A DNA stretch of 5,095 nucleotides, taken from contig JABGQJ010000367.1 in NCBI GenBank assembly GCA_018648945.1, forward strand, positions 1 to 5,095, written 5' to 3'. Origin of the DNA: Victivallales bacterium (GTDB taxonomy: Bacteria; Verrucomicrobiota; Lentisphaeria; Oligosphaerales; Lenti-02). Shown here one piece after another: positions 1-4,723 of this stretch. The translations under genes and the position numbers were made by a program. The stretch's first letter is position 1; each line of letters opens with the position of its first letter. The notes under the pieces are model-generated. The model saw only the letters and a list, made by a program, of their open reading frames with translations. It did not search any database and had not been told where the DNA came from.

Positions 1-122
1 TGCCGGGCGCAGGCGTGTTGGAACCCGTCAAGGTCGGCGTTCTGGCACAACGGGCTGAGATGCAGTGCAATCCGGGTCCGCAGTAGATTCGCATGAGTAA
101 TCCAGGCCAGCAGCAAGAGCAT
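1..122 (-). CDS. Possible 5' end of a divergent gene, unknown product (weak)
   Basis: An open reverse frame runs from an ATG at 122-120 off the left edge and gives 40 residues beginning MLLLLAWITHANLLRTRIAL. A GGAGA lies just upstream on the reverse strand (130-126), which leaves a rather short spacer. If real, it would be transcribed away from the sigma operon and share its control region. The same frame also stays open upstream past position 260, with another ATG at 194, as GC-rich DNA often does by chance, so openness is weak evidence. On the + strand, two short open stretches end at TAG 84-86 and TGA 94-96 and could instead be the tail of an upstream gene. I recognise no family in any of these. 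Confidence 0.22.
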   Translation of the reverse strand, partial: MLLLLAWITHANLLRTRIALHLSPLCQNADLDGFQHACAR

Positions 123-138
123 GGTTCTCCGGCTTGGG

Positions 139-167
139 TGTAACCCGCACGCTGCCTTGCGCGTATA
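139..167 (+). promoter_or_regulatory. Candidate ECF-sigma promoter, TGTAAC-N17-CGTATA
   Basis: TGTAAC at 139-144 and CGTATA at 162-167 are separated by exactly 17 nt. ECF sigma factors typically read an AAC-containing -35 element and a CGT-type -10 element at this spacing; the Bacillus SigW, SigX and SigM promoters are the well-known examples. No TTGACA-like box lies at the right distance from the overlapping TATATA/TATAGT, so a housekeeping reading is weaker. Transcription would start near 173-176, leaving a leader of about 85 nt before the ATG at 259. Because the operon downstream encodes an ECF-type sigma factor, autoregulation is a natural inference. The motif is short and comes from one site. 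Confidence 0.5.
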
Positions 168-168
168 T

Positions 169-192
169 AGTGGCAGTAGCAGTGGCAGCAGC
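169..192 (+). repeat. 12-bp tandem repeat, two copies
   Basis: AGTGGCAGTAGC (169-180) is followed directly by AGTGGCAGCAGC (181-192). The two copies differ only at 177 versus 189. The pair sits at the expected transcription start of the ECF-like promoter and ahead of the leader hairpin. It could be a replication-slippage product or a paired protein-binding site; the sequence alone does not decide. Confidence 0.8.
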
Positions 193-195
193 ATC

Positions 196-227
196 CGGAT
201 CGGGCCTTGGTCGGCCAAGGAGATCCG
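196..227 (+). promoter_or_regulatory. Strong leader hairpin upstream of the sigma operon
   Basis: The outer arms CGGATC (196-201) and GATCCG (222-227) pair over 6 bp. An internal loop of GGG opposite A follows. The inner arms CCTTGG (205-210) and CCAAGG (215-220) pair over another 6 bp and close a TCGG tetraloop. That makes 12 perfect base pairs in 32 nt, ending 19 nt before the AGGAGA ribosome binding site. There is no T-tract, so it is not a normal intrinsic terminator. It could act as an RNA stability or translation-control element, or as a palindromic operator in DNA. Confidence 0.6.
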
Positions 228-258
228 CCTGTGGCTGCCGAACAGCAGGAGATGACGG

Positions 259-1203
259 ATGCGGATCGTGACTATCGGGCTGGTGTGCGTCGCCCTGGCG
301 GGGCGATGCCTACTGGCCGATCCCCTCAACGGGAAACGTGTTTCCGCCCAGGCCCGGTGGGTTGCCCACCTCAACCTGGAGCAACTGAACAAGAGCGGCA
401 TCGGCAGTCTGCTCTTCCTTGCCTTGGCGACAGAGAAGGGGAAGCAGAGGCTCGGGGAGTTCCGGGAGGAGTTTGGCTTCGATCCCCTCACCGACCTGCG
501 GTCGGTCACCGTGTATGGGAAGGGACCGAGGGACGAGGATGCGGTCGCCCTGTTCCGAGGCGTGTTCGACGGCGACCGGCTGGTGGCCTTGGCCCGCGCC
601 AGCGATTCCTACGAGCAGTCGGGCCACCATGACCAGACAATCCACGGCTGGGTAGCCGTCACGCGCGGGCGCAGGGAGCTGTCCTACGGCTGCCTTGCGG
701 CAGACGATACGGTCGTCGTCAGTCGGTCTCCCGCCATGGTCAAGGAAGCGTTGGACGTCTTGGCCCGGCGCAAGGCCAACATCACCTCGGTTGCCGGACT
801 TGCCGACCTCCTGCCCCGCCAGCCGACGGCGCTCCTCGTGGTCATGGCCGACCTTGAGAATCTGGAGCATGTCTCCCCGAATGCGACCGTTCTCCGGAGC
901 GCCAGGAACGTGCGATTCTCGCTGACTGGAGATCTGGAGCGCATCAGCGCCAGTTTGGCTTTGACCGCCACGGGCGAAGCCACCGCCACCCATCTGCACG
1001 GGGCGATTGGGGGGCTGATCTCCCTTATGGCACTGAATGCGCAGGAGAACCCCGAGTTGCGGATCCTGACGCAGGCCCTGCGCGTGTCGCGGCACGGGAC
1101 CTCCCTGCGTGTGGAGCTGGCTTGCCCCGCACGACAGGCACTGGACCTCCTCAAGGCAGGAATCACCAAAGCAAAGGCCCTCCATGAGGCCAATCAGCGA
1201 TAG
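259..1203 (+). CDS. Secreted protein of unknown function, first gene of the sigma operon
   Basis: This 314-residue protein has an ideal AGGAGA ribosome binding site (247-252) six bases before its ATG, which supports the start. Residues 1-20 look like a signal peptide: a basic start, a hydrophobic stretch with an unusual Arg16, and a likely cut after LLA at 18-20. Cys17 lacks a proper lipobox because Arg precedes it, so I do not call a lipoprotein. The body has an ARWVAHLNLEQL motif (32-43), FGFDPLTDLRSVTVYGKG (72-89), an Asp-Asp-Thr-Val-Val-Val turn (149-154) and a C-terminal alpha/beta part. From memory this resembles uncharacterised exported proteins common in Planctomycetota; no function is known to me. 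No catalytic motif or C-terminal membrane anchor is visible. It overlaps the sigma factor start by 20 nt, so the two are almost certainly co-transcribed. It may be an envelope protein linked to the signal sensed by the sigma system, which is inference. A 291-aa reverse frame inside it is a shadow. Confidence 0.9.
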   Translation: MRIVTIGLVCVALAGRCLLADPLNGKRVSAQARWVAHLNLEQLNKSGIGSLLFLALATEKGKQRLGEFREEFGFDPLTDLRSVTVYGKGPRDEDAVALFRGVFDGDRLVALARASDSYEQSGHHDQTIHGWVAVTRGRRELSYGCLAADDTVVVSRSPAMVKEALDVLARRKANITSVAGLADLLPRQPTALLVVMADLENLEHVSPNATVLRSARNVRFSLTGDLERISASLALTATGEATATHLHGAIGGLISLMALNAQENPELRILTQALRVSRHGTSLRVELACPARQALDLLKAGITKAKALHEANQR

Positions 1204-1771
1204 CCTCGCCTCGCAAACCGATGAGGAGCTCGCTTGCCAGGTCGCGGCGGGCGCTGTCGAGTGCTTCGAGGAACTGGTGACCCGGCATGGCGGCGGGCTC
1301 CTCCGCTTTCTCAGGCAGAGGGCTGCCAGTGCCGAGGATGCCGAAGACCTTGCCCAACAGGCCTTCGTGAAGGCCTACCGGAAGATCCGACTCTTCAACC
1401 CTTCGTACCGGTTCCGGACATGGTTGTTCACCATCGCGCGCCGACTCGCCATCAGCCACGCGCGCAAGCGTCGGCCCGTGGTGCAGGAATACGAGGCAGA
1501 GCCCGTGGATGTGAATGATCCGAGCCGGCTGGCCGCCCAGCGCGAGGCGCAAGGCAATATCTGGGGACTCGCCCGCACGTCTCTCCCTGAGGCGCACTTC
1601 ACCGTGCTCTGGCTCAGGTATGGTGAAGCGATGAGCGTCGCCGAGATTGCGGCTGCCACCGCAGCTTCGGTGGCCAATGTCAAAGTCCGGCTGCACCGGG
1701 CCCGGCGGTCGCTGGTCGAGCATGTCCGGCAGTCACCGCTGAGAGCGGACATGACCGAGGGGAAGTACTGA
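1184..1771 (+). CDS. ECF-type sigma-70 family RNA polymerase sigma factor
   Basis: This 195-residue protein directs RNA polymerase to alternative promoters. Region 2 spans about residues 26-97, with CFEELVTRH (28-36), EDAEDLAQQAFVKAYRK (51-67, the core-binding and -10 recognition helices) and FRTWLFTIARRLAISHARKR (77-96). A short linker follows. Region 4 (about 128-177) has LPEAHFTVLWLRY, SVAEIAAAT and VANVKVRLHRARRSL, the helix-turn-helix that contacts the -35 element. Length and the two-domain layout without regions 1 or 3 match the ECF group. I start it at ATG 1184, where AAAGG (1173-1177) sits six bases upstream. An upstream in-frame start at 1109 would add 25 residues unlike the family. 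It overlaps the secreted-protein gene by 20 nt, and the anti-sigma gene follows at once. The helix-turn-helix turn is Ala-rich (ATAASVANV) where LGVSVGTV-like sequence is more usual. ECF subgroup was not determined. Confidence 0.96.
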   Translation: MRPISDSLASQTDEELACQVAAGAVECFEELVTRHGGGLLRFLRQRAASAEDAEDLAQQAFVKAYRKIRLFNPSYRFRTWLFTIARRLAISHARKRRPVVQEYEAEPVDVNDPSRLAAQREAQGNIWGLARTSLPEAHFTVLWLRYGEAMSVAEIAAATAASVANVKVRLHRARRSLVEHVRQSPLRADMTEGKY

Positions 1772-1793
1772 TATGCCAGCAAAGAGGTGTGAG

Positions 1794-2333
1794 ATGCGAT
1801 GTACGACATGCAGACAGGAATTCTCGCAGGCCCTGGATGACGACCGTCCACCGTCCCGGGAAGCGGTCACCCACATGCAGGGCTGCCCCCGATGCGCGGC
1901 GGAATGGTCCTCTCTCCGGGCTGTCTGCGAGGCGTTGGCCGCCGCCGCTCCGGAGAAAGCAGACCGCCTGCCGCCGCAGTTGCAGGCCAGGATCATGGCA
2001 GAAGTCCGGGCGACCCAGCCGGAGTCGCGGCCGCAGCGGTTCCGTCCCCGGCTGTGGCGATGGGCAGCGGCAGTTGCCCTTGTCGCTGCGGGGTGGTTGG
2101 TGGTTCAGCACGGAGCCCGGTCGCCGAAGACACCGCCGCCGGCGGCGATGGCCTCCGTGGCGGGATATGGCAGCGCGGTCGCGTCGTGGATGGGGCAGTC
2201 GGGACGCATCGTCGATGAGCCCTTGAGCAGGGAGATGGCGTGCCTGGCAACCGATGTTGAGGAGGCCACCCATTTCCTGTTCCGTTGCGTGGATCAAGCC
2301 CCATCCCGTCCCAGTCGCACAGAACGCCCGTGA
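1794..2333 (+). CDS. Zinc-finger (zf-HC2-type) membrane anti-sigma factor
   Basis: This 179-residue protein probably binds and holds the upstream sigma factor at the inner membrane. It opens with MRCTTCRQEF and then has the zinc-binding signature His27-x3-Cys31-x2-Cys34 (HMQGCPRC), the anti-sigma domain layout. A linker leads to one membrane helix at about 88-105 (LWRWAAAVALVAAGWLVV). The remaining roughly 70 residues would be periplasmic, include Cys150 and Cys165, and end with a helix-like ATHFLFRCV segment and a Pro/Arg tail. I prefer ATG 1794 because GAGG (1784-1787) is six bases upstream and homologues begin just before the first Cys. ATG 1773, one base after the sigma stop, would add seven residues (MPAKRCE) and remains possible. 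The sigma/anti-sigma adjacency supports the role. Release could come through zinc or redox chemistry or proteolysis; nothing here shows which. Confidence 0.9.
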   Translation: MRCTTCRQEFSQALDDDRPPSREAVTHMQGCPRCAAEWSSLRAVCEALAAAAPEKADRLPPQLQARIMAEVRATQPESRPQRFRPRLWRWAAAVALVAAGWLVVQHGARSPKTPPPAAMASVAGYGSAVASWMGQSGRIVDEPLSREMACLATDVEEATHFLFRCVDQAPSRPSRTERP

Positions 2334-2378
2334 GGAACGCCCCGGTCGGGGGGTGGGGAGCCTGTGTCACCCGCAGGA

Positions 2379-2402
2379 GGTCCCGTTGTCTTCAGCGGGA
2401 CT
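2379..2402 (+). terminator. Stem-loop after the anti-sigma gene, possible terminator without T-tract
   Basis: Bases 2379-2388 (GGTCCCGTTG) pair with 2393-2402 (CAGCGGGACT) around the tetraloop TCTT. That gives ten pairs, two of them G-U at the RNA level. It starts 46 nt after the anti-sigma stop, a suitable place to end the sigma operon transcript. The following bases (GCCCCTGACG) are not T-rich, so a classical intrinsic terminator is not shown. It may be a 3'-end stabilising hairpin or a non-canonical terminator. Confidence 0.45.
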
Positions 2403-2502
2403 GCCCCTGACGCCTGGGAAGGCTCAGAGCGGTTTCAGCCTGATCCCGTGGAGGCGTCGTCGGCGACCGAACGCGCGGAGCCGGTGCGCGGGGGCGCTGA
2501 CC

Positions 2503-2530
2503 TTGACATCGCCCTGGCCGAATCGATATT
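2503..2530 (+). promoter_or_regulatory. Housekeeping (sigma-70-type) promoter for the secretion operon
   Basis: A perfect TTGACA -35 box (2503-2508) is followed after 16 nt by GATATT (2525-2530), which matches the TATAAT consensus at four of six positions. Reading ATATTG instead gives a 17-nt spacer. Transcription would start near 2537, about 44 nt before the ATG at 2581. The local sequence becomes AT-richer here than in the surrounding DNA. It is the only good promoter I see ahead of the DUF6941-gspF-gspG-gspH set. Confidence 0.65.
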
Positions 2531-2580
2531 GTCGTAACGGGTTCAACAGCCCGGACGAACTGGGCAATGGGTGAATACCA

Positions 2581-3021
2581 ATGGCTACGCTCGAAACCCC
2601 CATGGGGCTTTCGCTTCTAATCTGTGACTCGGTCCTCGAGGACAAGCATACCGGCAAGAAATCACTGGTCGGTCTCTTTGATCGCATCCAGACGCAGAAC
2701 CTTCCCTGTGTCCATCCGGGCATGGCGGTGTTCGTCTCCATCACCGGCGGGCGGGGCGAGTACCCGTGCGAGATCATCTGCCGCCACCAGAACGGCAACA
2801 CCTTGGCCTTCGAGGCGAAGGGGAAAGTGGTCCTGCGCGACCCCCGGCAAGTGGTTGATCTCGTGTTCCGGCTGAACGGCATTCGCTTCCCCGAGCTCGG
2901 GCTCTACTGGGTCACGTTCCAGGTGGATGAGGTACCGATCATGATGCGGCCGTTGCAGGTGAGGAAGCGCGAACAGAAGGAACCCACCGAGACGCCGCCT
3001 GATGAAGCGGCAGGTGGTTGA
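2581..3021 (+). CDS. DUF6941-like cytoplasmic protein of unknown function
   Basis: This 146-residue protein has no signal peptide or membrane segment. Its N-terminal core, LLICDSVLEDKHTGKKSLVG (12-31), followed by LFDRIQTQNLPCVHPGMAVF (32-51), matches my memory of the DUF6941 family, compact mainly beta proteins of unknown function. Strand-like segments follow (AVFVSITGG, YPCEIICRH, TLAFEAKGKV, VVDLVFRLNG, LYWVTFQVDE), consistent with one beta sandwich. The C-terminal tail from about 128 is charged, Pro-rich and probably disordered. The start has a modest GGGTGA (2569-2574) six bases upstream. It is the first gene after the promoter at 2503 and ends beside the gspF start, with a 4-nt overlap if gspF uses TTG 3018 and a 5-nt gap if it uses ATG 3027. 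It is therefore co-transcribed with secretion genes. A role in that machinery is inference only. Confidence 0.88.
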   Translation: MATLETPMGLSLLICDSVLEDKHTGKKSLVGLFDRIQTQNLPCVHPGMAVFVSITGGRGEYPCEIICRHQNGNTLAFEAKGKVVLRDPRQVVDLVFRLNGIRFPELGLYWVTFQVDEVPIMMRPLQVRKREQKEPTETPPDEAAGG

Positions 3022-3026
3022 ACAGG

Positions 3027-4235
3027 ATGGCGCTCTTTCAATACAAGGTCAGTGATGCCTCGGGCAAGGTCAGCGTGACGCTGATCGAGGGGGATTCCCA
3101 AGCCGAAGCGACCCGTCGTCTCCAGAGCCGGGGGCTGTCCCCCCTGGAATTTCTGGGTGAAGGCGCGGCCGCGACGGGGGAGTCCGGTGGGATCGGCTTC
3201 GGGCGTCGCAGCTTCGACGTGGAGGAGTTCACGGACCGCTTGGTGCCCTTGTTGGAGGCCAACGTGCCGCTGGAGCGGGCTCTGGGCATCGTGGGCGAAG
3301 GGCTTGATGACGCCTACTCGACGGAGATCACCAGCGATCTGCGACGGGGGCTGCACGAAGGGCGCAAACTCTCGGCCCTGATCCGAGACCGCGGATCGAT
3401 GTTCCCGAGTCTGTACTCGAATGTGGTGGAAGCGGGCGAGGAGGCCGGCGCCCTGCCACAGGTGATGGGCCAGCTGCGCCGTTTCCTCAACGACGCGCGC
3501 GAATTGCGTTCCTTCGTCATCTCGGCGGCAATCTACCCGGTGTTCGTGATGCTCGCGGGGGCCGCCATGCTGAGCATTGTGATCGGGGTGATCGTGCCAC
3601 GGTTCGCTGGCATCGTCACGGAGAGCGACCGCGCCCCCACCCTGTCCATGGAGCTGCTCCTGAAGCTGTCCGCCTTCGGGCGTGGGTTCTGGTGGCTGAT
3701 TCCCGTGGGGATCATTGCCTTCATCTGGTTTGCGCGGCAGACGCAGCGGGAAGGAACCCGCCTGCGATCCTGGTATGACGAGTTTGTCCTGAAGGTGCCG
3801 CTGGCTGGACGCATGGTGCTCTGCGCCAACTTGGCGCGCATGTGCCGGACCATGTCGATTCTGATGAAGAGCGGGGTCCACCTCCTGGATACGGTGGGCA
3901 TCGCCAACCGCGTGATCGAGAACGAGACTCTTCGCCGCTCGGTGTCCGGCGTCGCCGGCGAGCTGCGCCGAGGGCAGAAGTTGTCGAACGCCCTGGCCCA
4001 GAGCCCGCGCATTCCCCCGTTCCTGCTGCGTATGCTGGCGGTGGGCGAGGAGACGGGCGATGTGGACGTCATGCTGGCACGCATCGCCGACCGCTACGAG
4101 GACGATCTGCGGCGCTCGGTCAAGCGCTTGCTGGCGCTCTTCGAACCGATTATCATCATCGTTCTGGGGGTTGTCGTGGGCAGTATTGTGCTGCTTATGT
4201 TCCTGGCGATGATGGATTTGCAGAATATGGTATAG
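3027..4235 (+). CDS. gspF: Type II secretion system inner-membrane platform protein GspF (PilC-like)
   Basis: This 402-residue protein is the polytopic platform that couples the cytoplasmic ATPase (GspE) to pseudopilus assembly. It begins with MALFQYKVSDASGK, the usual GspF/PilC opening. Two T2SSF domains follow, at about 66-190 and 268-392. Each carries the repeated Gly-Glu motif: VVEAGEEAGALPQVM (133-147) and LAVGEETGDVDVML (337-350). Membrane helices lie at about 163-190, 221-237 and 369-396 (the last is IIIIVLGVVVGSIVLLMFLA). Length is normal for the family. ATG 3027 is preferred, with AGGTGG (3012-3017) nine bases upstream. TTG 3018 would add three residues and overlap the previous stop. 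The family also serves type IV pili, and the downstream GspG favours type II secretion. GspE is not encoded in this window. A 452-codon reverse frame across the gene is a shadow. Confidence 0.97.
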   Translation: MALFQYKVSDASGKVSVTLIEGDSQAEATRRLQSRGLSPLEFLGEGAAATGESGGIGFGRRSFDVEEFTDRLVPLLEANVPLERALGIVGEGLDDAYSTEITSDLRRGLHEGRKLSALIRDRGSMFPSLYSNVVEAGEEAGALPQVMGQLRRFLNDARELRSFVISAAIYPVFVMLAGAAMLSIVIGVIVPRFAGIVTESDRAPTLSMELLLKLSAFGRGFWWLIPVGIIAFIWFARQTQREGTRLRSWYDEFVLKVPLAGRMVLCANLARMCRTMSILMKSGVHLLDTVGIANRVIENETLRRSVSGVAGELRRGQKLSNALAQSPRIPPFLLRMLAVGEETGDVDVMLARIADRYEDDLRRSVKRLLALFEPIIIIVLGVVVGSIVLLMFLAMMDLQNMV

Positions 4236-4274
4236 AGAGATGGAACGAGTCATGCCAAACAAAGGAGCAGAGCG

Positions 4275-4697
4275 ATGTCAAAAAGACAGAGTCTGAGGCG
4301 CCGACGCCGGTACTTCTCACTGATCGAGATCATGGTTGTGGTGGTCATCATCGGGCTGATCTCGGGAATCGTGGGGGTCAATGTCATCGGCCATATCGGC
4401 AGGGCCAGGACGAACACTGCCAAGTCGGAGGTGGCCTCGCTGAAGGACGCCGTGCGTACGTTTTATTTCGACATCGGCACCTTTCCCAGGTCGCTGGACG
4501 AACTGGTCCGGAGCCCCGGCTCGGACAAGTGGGATGGGCCCTATCTCGACCGGTCGACGGTCCCGAAGGACCCATGGGGCCAAGATTACCATTACGACTA
4601 TCCCGGCCAGCATGGCGAGTTTGATGTGTACAGCTATGGCAGGGACAACTCGACCGGTGGCAGGGGCGTGGATCAAGACATTCTGAGCTGGGAGTAA
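4275..4697 (+). CDS. gspG: Type II secretion major pseudopilin GspG, with Tyr at the -1 cleavage position
   Basis: This 140-residue protein is the major subunit of the periplasmic pseudopilus. An excellent AAAGGAG (4261-4267) lies seven bases before the ATG. The leader (1-13) is very basic (Arg8-Arg12) and is followed by FSLIEIMVVVVIIGLISGIV, the N-terminal methylation and assembly helix with Glu18 as the conserved Glu+5. Position -1 is Tyr13 rather than the Gly that prepilin peptidases normally require. The C-terminal half is textbook GspG: DELVRSPG (75-82), KWDGPYL (85-91), PKDPWGQDYHYDYPGQHGEFD (97-117) and the calcium-binding loop region SYGRDNSTGGRGVDQDI (120-136). It lies 39 nt after gspF, and the next pseudopilin follows at 26 nt. 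Family identity is secure; whether processing is normal is open. Confidence 0.97.
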   Translation: MSKRQSLRRRRRYFSLIEIMVVVVIIGLISGIVGVNVIGHIGRARTNTAKSEVASLKDAVRTFYFDIGTFPRSLDELVRSPGSDKWDGPYLDRSTVPKDPWGQDYHYDYPGQHGEFDVYSYGRDNSTGGRGVDQDILSWE

Positions 4698-4723
4698 TCG
4701 CTTTCAGTGGCAGAGAACGGACC

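Larger units (their letters stand above)
2334..2580 (+). other. Intergenic control region between the two operons
   Basis: These 247 bases separate the anti-sigma stop from the DUF6941-like start. They contain a strong stem-loop (2379-2402), a weaker imperfect stem (2416-2424 with 2437-2447), a GC stem (2472-2476 with 2486-2490) and a housekeeping promoter (2503-2530). A + strand frame of 106 codons crosses most of it but has no family resemblance and an Arg/Pro-rich composition, so I do not treat it as a gene. Confidence 0.7.

Noticed and set aside
136..146. Small hairpin GGGT-gta-ACCC as a terminator
   Set aside because: It is only four base pairs with no T-tract, and it overlaps the candidate -35 element.
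292..309. Lipobox in the secreted protein (LAGRC, residues 13-17)
   Set aside because: The residue before Cys is Arg, whereas a lipobox needs a small residue there, and LLA-Asp at 18-21 offers an ordinary signal peptidase I site.
1109..1183. Upstream in-frame extension of the sigma factor
   Set aside because: It would add 25 Trp/Ser/Arg-rich residues that overlap the previous gene and do not resemble ECF N-termini. ATG 1184 has AAAGG at good spacing.
310..1185. 291-codon reverse frame opposite the secreted-protein gene
   Set aside because: It has no recognisable domain. The forward frame has an AGGAGA site, a signal peptide and family-like motifs.
2340..2351. Inverted repeat CCCC-GGTC-GGGG after the anti-sigma stop
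   Set aside because: A four-pair stem in GC-rich DNA is expected by chance. The stem-loop at 2379-2402 is a far better candidate.
2254..2574. 106-codon forward frame across the intergenic region
   Set aside because: It starts inside the anti-sigma gene, covers the hairpin and promoter, has biased Arg/Pro composition and shows no family resemblance.
2904..4262. 452-codon open frame on the reverse strand, longer than gspF itself
   Set aside because: It lies entirely antisense to the secure gspF gene and the adjoining ends. Its product is rich in His, Gln, Arg and Pro with no domain, as expected from the mirror of a GC-rich coding frame.
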